A DNA stretch of 64,000 nucleotides from the NCBI GenBank assembly GCA_040219935.1, contig JAVJUA010000063.1:124001-188000 (forward strand), written 5' to 3'. This DNA comes from UBA7803 sp040219935 (lineage in GTDB: Bacteria; Pseudomonadota; Gammaproteobacteria; Pseudomonadales; Azotimanducaceae). The notes beneath the pieces were generated by a model. The model made no database searches, had not been told where the DNA came from, and worked only from the letters and a program-made list of their open reading frames with translations. This document shows, piece by piece, positions 18,101 to 27,959 of the stretch. Both the position numbers and the translations under genes were made by a program. Position 1 is the first letter of the stretch; every line of letters starts with the position of its first letter.

Positions 18101-21100
18101 CCATGGCCGGCATGCCGGCCGTGGGCGAGCTGGTCGCCCCCGCGTACGAGCTGGCCCAGGCGGTGCGCCGGCCCGATGGCGAGGCCGCACTCGGCGGCGA
18201 GCTGGGCGAGTTCTTCCGCCAGGTCACGGCCGCCATTGGCGACATGCTGACGGCGGTCAGCGAGGGCCGGGAGCCCGAGGATGCCTTCCAGCTGGTGGCC
18301 GAGGCCGACCGCCTGCTGCTGGAGAGCGAAGGCACCGCTGCCAATGCGGACGCGCGGCTGCTGGCGCTGCCGGCGCTGGGCACGCTGCTCAAGGCGCCCG
18401 AGTTTCTGGAAGCCTGGCACAGCGGCGCCATGGACATGGCCTTCGCCGAGTCCCTGGAGCGCGCGCTCGGCGAGGTGGCCGACGTGGCGGCAGAAGACGG
18501 TCACGCCGCGCTGTCGGCGCTGGCCCGGGCGCTGGCGGCGGCCTATCAGCGGTTCGAGTTCGAGTCCCTCGATGAGCGTGCCTGGCGCGTGCTCGCCGAC
18601 GCTCAGGAGCAGGTGCTGGCCCAGGTGGACGCCATCGCCGCGCAGCAGCAGCCGCAACCGGTGGGGCAGACCATCGCCCTGCTGGAGGTGCTGATGCCCG
18701 AGGCCGCCGTCGACCCGGAGCTCGAGCAGACGTTCGACGACGATTTCGAGCCCGAGGCGGAGCCAGAGACCTTCGAGCTCGAGGAGCTGGAGCTGACGCC
18801 CCCGGCGCTGGGTAGCGACGAGCCTGCCGACACGGAACCGGCCGACACGGAACCGGCCGAAACGGAGCCCGCCGATCTGCCGACAGTCGCCTCGGCGCAA
18901 GACGCGGACGCCGTGGTGCTGCCCGAGGAGATCGACGCCGACATCATCGGCGTGTTCTTCGAGGAGGCCGACGAGCTGCTCGAGGCCATGGACCAGAGCA
19001 TCAACGACTGGTCCGGCGAGCCAGCCAACCGCCTGCACCTCGAGAACCTGCTGCGCGCCCTGCATACCCTGAAGGGCGGTGCCCGGCTCTCCGGGCTGAG
19101 CGACCTGGGCGATCGGGTGCATCAGTTCGAGTCGTTCCTGATCGAGGTGCAGGAAGGCACCCGGTCGGTGAATGCAGCCCTGTTCGACGCCCTGCACGAG
19201 CGCTTCGACGGCCTCAACCACCTGCTGACGCGAATCCGCCAGGCGGTCGCCGATGCCGGCGTCGCGGCACCCGCGGAGTCCGAGGCGCCGGCGGTGCCGA
19301 AGCCGGCCGCCGAGGCGGCCCCGGCGCCCGCGGCAGCCAAACCCGAGGCGCCGGCCACCGGTAACGTCCAGCCCCTGCGTCCGGCAGCCGCCGCCCCGCA
19401 GACGGCCAAACCCGCAGCCGCGGCGGCGCGCCGCGCGGCCGACAGCGCCGCCCGCGAGTCGGCGGCCCAGGAGATGGTGCGCGTCGGCGCCGGCCTGCTC
19501 GAGGCCCTGGTCAACCTGGCCGGCGAGAGCAGCATCATTCGTGCCCGGGTCGAGCAGGGCATGAGCGACTTCACCAGCGCGCTGGACGAGATGGAGACCA
19601 CCATCGAGCGCCTGCGCGAGCAGCTTCGCCGCCTCGAGATCGAGACCGAGACCCAGGTGCTGTTCCGGCAGGAGCGCCTCGACGCGCCCAGCTACGACGA
19701 GTTCGACCCGCTGGAGATGGACCGTTACTCCCAGCTCCAGCAGCTCTCCCGCAGCTTGAGCGAGAGCGCGTCGGACATGCTCGACCTGAAAGACACCCTG
19801 CTGTTCAAGGCGCGCGAAGCCGAGACCCTGCTGCTGCAGCAGGCGCGGGTGAACACCGAGCTGCAGGAAGGGCTGATGCGCAGCCGCATGGTGCCCTTCA
19901 GCCGGCTGCTGCCGCGGCTACGGCGCACGGTGCGCCAGGTGGCCAAGGAGCTCGACAAGTCGGTGGAGCTGCACGCCTTCAACATCGAGGGCGAGCTCGA
20001 CCGCTCGCTGCTCGAGCGCATGGTGCCGCCCCTGGAGCACATGCTGCGCAACGCCGTCGACCACGGCATCGAGCCCGCCGCCGAGCGCCGGGCCCATGGC
20101 AAGGCCGAGGCCGGCCGCATCGACCTGCGCCTGTCCCGCGAAGGCGGCGACGTGGTGATCGAGATCAGCGACGACGGTGCCGGCATCGACGTGACGCGCG
20201 TGCGCGCCAAGGCCGTAGAGCGGGGCCTGATGGCGGCGGACGCCCACCTGCGCGACGACGAGATCAGCCAGTTCGTGCTGGCCCCCGGATTCTCCACCGC
20301 CCGCTCGGTCACCCAGATCTCCGGGCGCGGCGTGGGCATGGACGTGGTGCACAGCGAGGTCAAGCAGCTCGGCGGCAGCATCAGCATCAACTCCGAGCCC
20401 GGCCGCGGCACGCGGTTCGTGGTGCGGGTGCCGTTCACCGTGTCGGTGAACCGGGCGCTGATGGTGTCGGTGGGCGACGACCTCTACGCCATCCCGCTCA
20501 ACACCATCGAGGGCATCGTGCTGCTCGGCCGCGACGAGCTCGACGGCCTGTACGCGCCCGACGGCAACACCTTCGAATACGCCGGCGTGCCGTACCGGGT
20601 GCAGTACCTGGGCAGCTTCCTCGGCCGCGAGTACCGGCCCACGCCCTTGCAGGGCTCGGTGCCCGTGGTGCTGGTGCGCTCCGGCGAGCATGCCGTGGCC
20701 GTGCACGTCGACGGCGTGCAGGGCAGCCGCGAGATCGTCGTGAAGAGCCTGGGCCCGCAGTTCGCCGGCGTCGGCGGCATCTCCGGCGCCACCATCCTCG
20801 GCGACGGCAGCGTGGTGGTGATTCTCGACCTGCTGGCCTTGATCCGCGCCCAGGCGGGCAGCGGCGGGGCGGCGGGCAAGCGCGCGCTGTCCGGCGCGCC
20901 CCGCACCCGCTGCGTGATGGTGGTCGACGACTCGGTGACGGTGCGCAAGGTGACCTCCCGGCTGCTGGAGCGGCAGGGCATGGACGTGATGGTGGCCAAG
21001 GACGGCGTCGAGGCGGTGTCGATGCTGCAGGAGCGGCGCCCGGACGTGATGCTGCTCGACATCGAGATGCCGCGCATGGACGGCTTCGAGGTGCTGCGTC

Positions 21101-21273
21101 AGGTACGCCACGACGCGCGCCTGCGCGACCTGCCGGTGGTCATGATCAGCTCCCGCACGGGTGCCAAGCACCAGGATCGGGCCGCCGAGCTCGGCGTCGA
21201 CCGCTTCCTCGGCAAGCCGTTCCAGGAAAGCGAGCTGCTCGGCACCATCGACGAGCTGGTGGGCCGAAGCTGA
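15190..21273 (+). CDS. chpA: Hybrid chemotaxis histidine kinase ChpA/PilL
   Basis: 2027-residue CheA-type kinase of the Pil-Chp system. Order: an N-terminal HPt-like region with no clear acceptor (about 40-110); a linker with tandem PEAGAA repeats (552-575) and long acidic Pro/Glu stretches; HPt domains with acceptors H821 (HTLKGSG), H964 (HTLSGSA, Ser replacing the usual Lys) and H1292 (HTLKGGA); a dimerisation region from about 1430; an ATPase domain with N-box LRNAVDHGIE near 1620, DDGAGID near 1662 and GRGVGMDVV near 1713; a CheW-like domain at about 1745-1895; and a C-terminal receiver with acceptor D1957. P. aeruginosa ChpA is longer and has eight Xpt domains. It follows pilJ by 43 bases with no pilK between. 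Confidence 0.96.
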   Translation: MAKSREHFALDWIKSELLETLNTARQGLESFAEAWESGSQGADPGDDPGLRACSNGLHQIHGTLVMLQLEGVTLLADHLERVTERLREGGVKDVAGACQSLMQGILEFPGHLDALQSGGADSIGSVLGLVNDLRSHLGDDAIELGAGVAQLHGVAGAAALRRFDAIDGADKTRKIRAVYQQMLLTLLKGGSVARAADNLRKVAQGMMKVCEGTPFEGLWQAFSEFVDSLVADPSAGGGPLDSDAVKLLRRADSEIREIAQHGAEALERPVPMTLVRQLLDAAESRGHRSARLTGLKEESGRDQRSDGLALTGKQAMASAATALREELGTVKDRLDLFARGEQRDPRELEDLLAPLKQVASTLSLLGFESSKSIVQDQVEALTALAESGGADEDGAILNIAGALMQVDENLASLTQSGRGEAERITDEAQRAVAEQARQGLEQIKQYVVDYVSSQWDARHLQSVPEALDSMAGALRMIPLTQAAGLVLRCEQYVRAELMAGHVPAWAELDHLADALSGIDYYLERLASGHAGGADDVLDLVQRSLDGLGAAAPEAGAAPEAGAAPEAGAAPEAGAAPDPEPVADASQPEPAQQAEAADSGLELVEGLSLAGSAQDPGLDQIGTAADQFDVVVPEPEAEADAEVEPEPAAEPEPEAEAELEPVTPADAEAQPLFGQAEEVDVSAVGEGDEGDEPELALETEDDFDLSSGLFDSIAGQVGVEAAEDTTPTEPVREPDEEPVVEPVEASAEAPAFATPTVAPTASPAALGLAATLADTFDADADIVEIFGEEVDEVLAAVDAQLAAWQADPADEARLTDIRRAFHTLKGSGRMVGANVLGEMAWSVENMLNRLLDGTVPASAEFAMVVAEARNLAPMLKAAFESRTPPPMDGVARVMEQADVLASGGALADAEEAAAAGHDEAQHATPAADEHRALFLEEAASLHADLEAACAGAGFRLDDAALRALHTLSGSASMAGMPAVGELVAPAYELAQAVRRPDGEAALGGELGEFFRQVTAAIGDMLTAVSEGREPEDAFQLVAEADRLLLESEGTAANADARLLALPALGTLLKAPEFLEAWHSGAMDMAFAESLERALGEVADVAAEDGHAALSALARALAAAYQRFEFESLDERAWRVLADAQEQVLAQVDAIAAQQQPQPVGQTIALLEVLMPEAAVDPELEQTFDDDFEPEAEPETFELEELELTPPALGSDEPADTEPADTEPAETEPADLPTVASAQDADAVVLPEEIDADIIGVFFEEADELLEAMDQSINDWSGEPANRLHLENLLRALHTLKGGARLSGLSDLGDRVHQFESFLIEVQEGTRSVNAALFDALHERFDGLNHLLTRIRQAVADAGVAAPAESEAPAVPKPAAEAAPAPAAAKPEAPATGNVQPLRPAAAAPQTAKPAAAAARRAADSAARESAAQEMVRVGAGLLEALVNLAGESSIIRARVEQGMSDFTSALDEMETTIERLREQLRRLEIETETQVLFRQERLDAPSYDEFDPLEMDRYSQLQQLSRSLSESASDMLDLKDTLLFKAREAETLLLQQARVNTELQEGLMRSRMVPFSRLLPRLRRTVRQVAKELDKSVELHAFNIEGELDRSLLERMVPPLEHMLRNAVDHGIEPAAERRAHGKAEAGRIDLRLSREGGDVVIEISDDGAGIDVTRVRAKAVERGLMAADAHLRDDEISQFVLAPGFSTARSVTQISGRGVGMDVVHSEVKQLGGSISINSEPGRGTRFVVRVPFTVSVNRALMVSVGDDLYAIPLNTIEGIVLLGRDELDGLYAPDGNTFEYAGVPYRVQYLGSFLGREYRPTPLQGSVPVVLVRSGEHAVAVHVDGVQGSREIVVKSLGPQFAGVGGISGATILGDGSVVVILDLLALIRAQAGSGGAAGKRALSGAPRTRCVMVVDDSVTVRKVTSRLLERQGMDVMVAKDGVEAVSMLQERRPDVMLLDIEMPRMDGFEVLRQVRHDARLRDLPVVMISSRTGAKHQDRAAELGVDRFLGKPFQESELLGTIDELVGRS
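16843..16914 (+). repeat. 18-bp tandem repeat inside chpA (4 copies)
   Basis: Four identical copies of an 18-base unit (16843-16860, 16861-16878, 16879-16896, 16897-16914) encode PEAGAA four times, in frame, in a linker of ChpA. A partial fifth unit (CCCGAC) follows. Identity at the DNA level suggests recent slippage, and copy number may vary between strains without breaking the frame. Confidence 0.95.
18826..18870 (+). repeat. 15-bp tandem repeat inside chpA (3 copies)
   Basis: Two identical 15-base units (18826-18840, 18841-18855) and a third with three changes (18856-18870) encode ADTEP, ADTEP and AETEP from residue 1213. They lie in the acidic linker before the HPt domain that contains H1292. 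Confidence 0.9.
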
Positions 21274-21302
21274 TGAGTGATTCCCGTGAGTGAAGCAACG
21301 CG

Positions 21303-21785
21303 ATGACGGCGGTGGCTGTGGCGAACAATCCCGAAGAACTGGCCTGCGTGCTGATTCCGCTGTGCGGCACCCAGCTGCTGCTGCCCCAGGTGTGCGTTGC
21401 CGAGATTCTGCCCTGGCGGCGCATCAAGACCCTGAACGGGGCCCCGGACTGGTGCCTCGGCGTGCTCGGCTGGCGCGGCGAAGCCGTGCCGGTGGTGCGC
21501 TTCGAGCGCCTCAACGAGAGCCGTCAGGAGGCCCCCTCCGTCGGGCGCTGCCTGGTGGTGATGAACCGTACCTCCGAAGCCGCCGCACTGCCGTTCTACG
21601 CCCTGGCGGCCGAGGGCCTGCCGCGGCTGGTGCAGGTGGCCGGCAGCGATCTCGCCGCTGACGATGCCAAGCCCGGGCGCGCGGAAAGCCAGATCGTGCG
21701 GCTCGGCGCCGAGAACGCGGCCATTCCACGGCTCAACTTCGTCGAGCAGCAGGTCAGCCGGCTGCGCGCCGGCGCTGAGCTCTGA
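21303..21785 (+). CDS. chpC: CheW-like protein ChpC
   Basis: 160-residue CheW-fold protein that follows chpA by 29 bases. CVLIPLCGTQLLLPQVCVAEIL and WCLGVLGWRGEAVPVVRFE match the CheW core; a second adaptor in Pil-Chp operons is ChpC. In Pseudomonas, chpB (methylesterase) lies between chpA and chpC, and it is missing here. It ends the operon and converges with rsmE 21 bases away. Confidence 0.88.
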   Translation: MTAVAVANNPEELACVLIPLCGTQLLLPQVCVAEILPWRRIKTLNGAPDWCLGVLGWRGEAVPVVRFERLNESRQEAPSVGRCLVVMNRTSEAAALPFYALAAEGLPRLVQVAGSDLAADDAKPGRAESQIVRLGAENAAIPRLNFVEQQVSRLRAGAEL

Positions 21786-21806
21786 GCGCGGCGACGCCCG
21801 CCGATC

Positions 21807-22523
21807 TCAGCCCCAACCCCAGCCATGCCGCAGCGCGGCCAGCGCCGCCAGCGGCGCGGTCTCCGCCCTGAGCACCCGCGTTCCGAGGCCCACCGGGCGC
21901 ACGCCGGCGGCCTCGCACGCGGCCCGCTCGGCATCGCTCCAGCCGCCCTCCGGGCCCACCAGCAGGGCCACGTCGGCCCGCGGCAGGTCAACGGGCAGCA
22001 GCGGCGCGCCCGGATCCAGCAGCAGCATGTTGGGCGCCGGCGGACGGGCCAACAGCTCATCGAGGCCGCAGGCAGGGTGCAGGCGGGTCAGGTGCAGGGC
22101 GCCGCACTGCTCGGCGGCGCTCTCGATCACCCGCTGCCAGTGCGCGCGCTTGCGCTCGGCGCGCTCGCCACCCGGTACGTTGCTGCGCTCGGCCTGCAGC
22201 AGCCACAGGTCGGTGGCGCCGAGCTCCACCGCCTTCTGAATCACCGTGTCCATGGCCCCGCCCTTGAGCAGGGCCTGCACCAGATGAATGGCCGGCGCCG
22301 GCGGCGGTTCGTCAGCCTGCAGGGCGCCGATGGCCAGGGTGGCGGAGCGGGCGCCGGCGTCCGCCAGGGTCGCCGACCAGGCGCGGCCGGCGCCGTCGAA
22401 GACGATCAGCGCCTCGTCGCGGCGCAGCCGCAGCACCCGGGTCAGGTAGTGGGCACGCTCGCGGTCCAGATCGATGCGGGTGCCGGTGACCGGGTCTTCG
22501 GGCAGGTACAGCCGGTGTGGCAT
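21807..22523 (-). CDS. rsmE: 16S rRNA m3U1498 methyltransferase RsmE
   Basis: 238-residue SPOUT-class methyltransferase for U1498 of 16S rRNA. The PUA-like N-terminal part (MPHRLYLPEDP, HYLTRVLRLRRDEAL) and the knotted SAM-binding C-terminus (LLVGPEGGWSDAE and LGTRVLRAETAPLAAL) are both clear. It is the last gene of the metK-metF-rsmE group, 16 bases after metF. Confidence 0.96.
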   Translation of the reverse strand: MPHRLYLPEDPVTGTRIDLDRERAHYLTRVLRLRRDEALIVFDGAGRAWSATLADAGARSATLAIGALQADEPPPAPAIHLVQALLKGGAMDTVIQKAVELGATDLWLLQAERSNVPGGERAERKRAHWQRVIESAAEQCGALHLTRLHPACGLDELLARPPAPNMLLLDPGAPLLPVDLPRADVALLVGPEGGWSDAERAACEAAGVRPVGLGTRVLRAETAPLAALAALRHGWGWG

Positions 22524-22539
22524 GGCGGCGGCGCGAGGC

Positions 22540-23391
22540 TCAGGCAGCGAGCCCCAGGTTGCGGCAGATGGCCACGCTCGCGCCCCAGCGGTTCAGGGTG
22601 TAGAAGTGCAGGCCCGGCGCGCCGGCGGCCAGCAGGTCTTCGCACAGCCGGGTCACCACCTCGATGCCGAACTCCCGGAGCCCGGCCTCGTCGTCGGCCA
22701 GGACCTCGAGGCGCTTGCGCAGGTAGCGGGGCACGTCGGCGCCGCAGTTCTCCGAGAAGCGGATGATGCCCTCGTAGTTGGTGATCGGCATGATGCCGGG
22801 CACCACCGGCACGTCGATGCCGGCGCGGGCGCAGCGCTCCATGAAGTCGACGTAGGCGTAGGGGTGGTAGAAGTACTGGGTGATGGCGCTGTCGGCGCCG
22901 GCGTCCACCTTGGCGCGGAAGAAGTCCAGGTCCTGCTCCGGGCTCTTGCCGTCCGGATGCACCTCTGGGTAGGCGGCCACCTCGATGTGGAAGTGATCGC
23001 CCGTGTGCTCGCGAATCCAGCGCACCAGGGTCTCGGCGTTGTGCACGAAGCGGGCCGGGCCGATGCCCGACGGCAGGTCGCCGCGCAGGGCGACGATGCG
23101 CTCGACACCCATGGCCCGGTAGCCGTCCAGGGTCTCGCCGATGGTCTGCCGCGAGTCGCCGCCGATGGACAGGTGCGGCGCCACCGGCACGCCCAGGCCC
23201 AGCAGCTGGCGCACGGTCTCGCGGGTGCCGTCGCGGGTGGAGCCGCCGGCACCGTAGGTGCACGAGAAGAATTCCGGCGTGAGGCCGGCGAGGCGCTCGG
23301 CCACCCGCTGCAGGCTGTCCTGGCCGCCCTCGTTGCGGGGCGGGAAGAACTCGAAGCTCAGCCGCAGATCCGATCGTTCCCTGGTGCCCAT
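22540..23391 (-). CDS. metF: Methylenetetrahydrofolate reductase
   Basis: 283-residue MetF, an FAD-dependent TIM-barrel enzyme that makes 5-methyltetrahydrofolate for methionine synthesis. LSFEFFPPRNEGG near the N-terminus holds the catalytic glutamate region. CTYGAGGSTRDGT, ALRGD and ITQYFYHPYAYVDFM are family signatures. It is 37 bases downstream of metK; the ahcY gene often found between them is absent here. Confidence 0.97.
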   Translation of the reverse strand: MGTRERSDLRLSFEFFPPRNEGGQDSLQRVAERLAGLTPEFFSCTYGAGGSTRDGTRETVRQLLGLGVPVAPHLSIGGDSRQTIGETLDGYRAMGVERIVALRGDLPSGIGPARFVHNAETLVRWIREHTGDHFHIEVAAYPEVHPDGKSPEQDLDFFRAKVDAGADSAITQYFYHPYAYVDFMERCARAGIDVPVVPGIMPITNYEGIIRFSENCGADVPRYLRKRLEVLADDEAGLREFGIEVVTRLCEDLLAAGAPGLHFYTLNRWGASVAICRNLGLAA

Positions 23392-23428
23392 GACCGCGCC
23401 CTCGAATGGTTCAGACGGCGGCGGCCGC

Positions 23429-24583
<1,155 letters not shown>

Positions 24584-24627
24584 GTCGGCTGCTGTGTCCT
24601 CTAGGATCGCGCGCTGCGAAGCGGCCG

Positions 24628-24633
24628 ATTGTA
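24628..24633 (-). promoter_or_regulatory. Candidate -10 box of metK
   Basis: TACAAT on the minus strand (preceded by GGG) lies 45 bases upstream of the metK ATG, in the 110-base gap after the phosphotransferase gene. No convincing -35 box is seen at 16-18 bases. No SAM or SAH riboswitch fold was recognised in the leader. Confidence 0.35.
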
Positions 24634-24693
24634 CCCGATCGGTCCGCCCCGCGACCCCCCAGCCGGACGGGGTACTTGTAAGGCGTGCGTCGC

Positions 24694-25833
24694 TCAGAGC
24701 GCGGCGATCAGGTCCGTCGCCTGCCAGTCGTCGATGGCGGCCAGCAGGCGGGCGCCGATGGTCGAGAACAGCTTCCGGGAACGCGCGTTGCCGATGTCCG
24801 CGTTCGCCCCGCCGATCACCAGGATGGCGCTGATGCTGAGGAGGGCCAGGCGGTAGTCGAGCTCGAGATCCACCTGTTGGTAGTCGAGGACGCCCTGCTC
24901 CCTGAGACCGGCGAGAAAGCGCGCCATCATGTCCGCCTCGATGTCGCGTCTCAGGCCCGCGGAAACGTTGCAGGCCAGCAGGTAGGCCAGGTCGTTGGCG
25001 GGCACGTCCGTGCGCATCAGCTGCCAGTCGATGACGGCGAACTCGCCATCGGCTCCGTAGAACAGGTTCTCCACCCGGTAGTCCCAGTGAGCGACGACCT
25101 GCGGCCGGCGCAGCAGCGCCTGCTGGATTCGCGCGTACGAGCCGGCGATCTGCTTGAGCGGCCGCGCCGAACCGCCAGGCCAGTCCCGCTCGAAGCGATC
25201 CAGCAGGATCGGCACGCAGGCGGCGTAGTCCCGCGGCAGCGAGGCATATGCCGGCGAATCCGGAGACCTGAGCCAGGGAAACTGCCGGATTGGGGGATCG
25301 TTCCAGTACGTTGCCGCCAGCCCCGAGAGCGCGCTCACGGCAATAATCACCTCGTCTGCATTGGCGCCCACGATCTGGTCCGGCGAGTGCCAGGCGCCGA
25401 ATCCTTCCATGACGATCACCACCCGGCCGCACGCCGGGTCCATGGCGCTGACATAGATGTCCGGCGTGCGCATCGGCACGCCCGGGGCCATCTCGGCGTA
25501 GAAACGCACTTCGCTCTGGTAATGGCCGTAGGCGAGCGCCACCTGGTGCATCTCCGGCACCGCCGCATGCAGCTTGATCACCAGCTGCTGCCGCCGCCCG
25601 GAACGACAGGTCAGTTCGGCGAGCGTCAGAGCGCTGAGCTGGCCGAGGCCGTCACCGAGATCGCGCAGCTCGACGTCTCGAATTGGATCTCCTCGAAAGC
25701 GCGGATGCGGTTGCAGCGTCTCCCGCACCCAGCTGGCCGTGACCTCGTCCCGGGAAGCCGGGAAGCTGGGCGGCCACACGAGCGCGGGTTCCGGGGCGGT
25801 GACGGCGTCGTTGATCGGAAACGCACCTGCCAT
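24694..25833 (-). CDS. Aminoglycoside-phosphotransferase/choline-kinase-fold protein
   Basis: 379-residue kinase-like protein of the APH/EcKL superfamily. H249, D251 and N256 in AHWDYRVENLFY form the catalytic Brenner motif, D269 in VIDWQ binds metal, and K87 in QLVIKLHA is the likely ATP lysine. The substrate cannot be told from sequence. Relatives phosphorylate small alcohols or act in the degradation of sterols and acyl-CoA compounds, so an antibiotic resistance role should not be assumed. A GGAAGAGGATCGAGAG ribosome-binding region precedes the ATG. It is divergent from the winged-helix regulator. Confidence 0.82.
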   Translation of the reverse strand: MAGAFPINDAVTAPEPALVWPPSFPASRDEVTASWVRETLQPHPRFRGDPIRDVELRDLGDGLGQLSALTLAELTCRSGRRQQLVIKLHAAVPEMHQVALAYGHYQSEVRFYAEMAPGVPMRTPDIYVSAMDPACGRVVIVMEGFGAWHSPDQIVGANADEVIIAVSALSGLAATYWNDPPIRQFPWLRSPDSPAYASLPRDYAACVPILLDRFERDWPGGSARPLKQIAGSYARIQQALLRRPQVVAHWDYRVENLFYGADGEFAVIDWQLMRTDVPANDLAYLLACNVSAGLRRDIEADMMARFLAGLREQGVLDYQQVDLELDYRLALLSISAILVIGGANADIGNARSRKLFSTIGARLLAAIDDWQATDLIAAL

Positions 25834-25985
25834 CTCTCGATCCTCTTCCCATGGTGGTCACCGCAGCCTCTGCCACCGCTTCCGGCATGTCCGGATGGCG
25901 ACCTGATGCTTTTCTGATGGATACGTGAAGTCCCGGATAATCAATAACCTGGGCGAACTGCCGGGTTCGCTCTACTATCCGATCC

Positions 25986-27868
25986 ATGAACCCAGACGAC
26001 GCGAACGGACAGCTCGGCGTACGGCAGATCGGCTCCGCGACGGTGGACTTCGACGCGCTCACCATCATCGGCGCGGCGGGTTCCACGTCGCTCGAGCCCA
26101 AGGTCATGGCGGTCCTGCATGCCCTGGCGGTCCGGGCGCCATCGGTGGTCAGCCGCCAGACGCTGATCGACGAGGTCTGGGGCGGCGAGTCGGGCGGCGA
26201 CGAGAGCCTGTCCCGGGCGATCTCGCTGCTTCGTAAGGCGTTCGGCGACCGCCGCGGCAAGCCCACGCACATCGAGACCATTCCGCGGCGCGGCTACCGG
26301 CTGGTGGCGAACGTGGAGCCCATCGGTGAGGACACGGCCCAGTCGGCGCCGGCAGTCGTCCGCCGGCGCCAATGGCTGCCCTGGGTGCTGGTGCCCGTGC
26401 TGAGCGTGCTGATCGGGTTGGCGATCTGGGTGGTCGGGCCCGTGGGTGAGCGCCGGCCGCTGCAAGGCGCGGCCCCGCTGGCCGAGCGCTCCATTGCCGT
26501 GCTGCCGTTCGCCGACCTCAGCCCTGGCGGCGATCAGGCGTACTTCGCCGACGGGCTGGCGGAGGAGATCCTGAACGCACTCGCCGGCGTCTCCGAACTC
26601 GAGGTTGCCGGCCGCACGTCGTCGTTCGCCTATCGCGGCCAGCACCTCGATATCCGCACCATCGGCCGGGAGCTGGGCGTGCGCCACGTCCTGGAAGGCT
26701 CGGTGCGCAAGGCCGGCAACGACCTGCGGATCACGGCCCAGCTCGTGCGCACGGACGATGGCTATCGCCGCTGGTCCGGGTCGTTCGACGGCACGCTCGA
26801 TCGGGTCTTCGACCTGCAGGAGCAGATCGCCCGGGAAATCGCCGACGCGTTGCAGGTCGCATTGCATCCGCCGGGCTCCGAACGCCTTGCGCCGGCCCTG
26901 ACGGCAAGCCAGGCGGCCTACGACGCGTTTCTTCAGGGCAGGAGCCTGGCGCGCAGGTTCGGGGCGGAAGAGAAGGTCCGCGCCGCCGAGCTGCTGGAGC
27001 AGGCCGTGGCCATCGACCCGGGCTTCGCCCTCGCCTGGGCCGAGCTCGCCCGCACCGAGCTGTTCGTGCCCATCTCGCGCAGGGGCTCATTCATGAGTAC
27101 GACCTGGACTTCGCCGCGGCCCTCGAGTCACTCGCCACCGCACACCGGCTGGAACCCGGAGACCCGTTCCTGACCATCCGCTACGGCTACTATCTGACGC
27201 TCATCGGCCAGACCGAAGCCGGGTTCGAATTGATGGCGCAGGGTCTGCGCCTCGACCCTACGGACGCCGCCGGCCTCACGCAGATGGGAATCGCCCACTG
27301 GTCGTCGGGCGACCTCGAGCGCGCCCGGCACTTCCTGCAGCGCAGCTACGACCTGGGCTTCGCGCCGGTGGCCGGCTGGCTGGCGTCGCTGCTGGCGCAG
27401 CAGGGCAAGGCGCAGGAAGCGCGGGAGATCTGGCGGGCGTTCGGCTCGGCCGCACCCGGTCGCTACGTCCCCGAGCTCGAATCCCCCGAGGCCTGGGACG
27501 ATCTCGGTGCAGCGTTGCTGACCAACGACGCGGTCACGCTCGGGCGGGTGGCGCAGCCGCTGGCCGACTACCTCGCCCAGCCTGGTGCGCGGGCCAACAC
27601 GTACCGCCTGCTGATGCTGGTTGCAGCCGGTCATCCGGCGGATGCAATGCGGCTGTTCGTCGAGAACCCCTACCCGATAAACGCGGCGTTCGTGTATCCG
27701 ATCTGGATCGACGGCGGCGGCTTTACCGAGTTGCGCCGGCATCCGGATTTTCCTGCCTTCGCCGAGCGCATCGGTCTGGTGGATGCGTGGAACGCCCACG
27801 GCTGGCCGGCGCGTTGCGAGCAGCTGCCGCAGCTCGAGGAGGACTCGCCCGCGTTCCGCTGCGATTGA
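25986..27868 (+). pseudogene. CadC-like winged-helix regulator with TolB-like and TPR parts, frameshifted
   Basis: Membrane-bound regulator. An N-terminal OmpR/CadC-type DNA-binding domain (about 15-110, LIDEVWGGESGGDESLSRAI and RRGYRLVANV) is followed by one transmembrane helix (about 130-150). A TolB-like domain (RSIAVLPFADLSPGGDQAYF to about 300) and TPR helices come next. The frame breaks close to 27082-27086, in the GGGG of AGGGGC. Upstream the protein reads to TELFVPIS and then hits a stop at 27173. The TPR sequence continues in another frame (LIHEYDLDFAAALESL) to 27868. Both halves look under selection, so either a very recent mutation or a one-base sequencing error is likely. An intact product would be about 627 residues. 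The target may be the divergent phosphotransferase gene. Confidence 0.8.
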
Positions 27869-27914
27869 AGCAGGATCTCGGGTGCCGGACGGCCGGCCGA
27901 TGCAGGTGGCTCAA

Positions 27915-27943
27915 TTGCGAAGCCCGGGCCCAGCGGGGACAAT
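27915..27943 (+). promoter_or_regulatory. Candidate sigma70 promoter of tkt-pgk
   Basis: TTGCGA (27915-27920) and GACAAT (27938-27943) are exactly 17 bases apart, in the 148-base gap before the transketolase gene. Transcription would begin near 27950, leaving a leader of about 67 bases that contains the hairpin at 27960-27981. Confidence 0.5.
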
Positions 27944-27959
27944 AGCGCCCCCGCGCTCG

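Noticed and set aside
15217..19221. Open frame of over 1300 codons on the minus strand opposite chpA
   Set aside because: It is the mirror of a very GC-rich gene with strong third-position bias, which removes stop codons from the opposite strand. The product is a His/Gly/Leu/Val/Gln-rich string with no domain, while chpA has complete domains.
24584..24693. Possible SAM or SAH riboswitch before metK
   Set aside because: No conserved riboswitch core or pseudoknot pattern was recognisable in the 110 bases; only a -10-like TACAAT was found.
24694..25833. Aminoglycoside resistance gene
   Set aside because: Only the kinase fold and Brenner motif are shared. The rest of the sequence does not resemble known resistance phosphotransferases, and the context is chromosomal.
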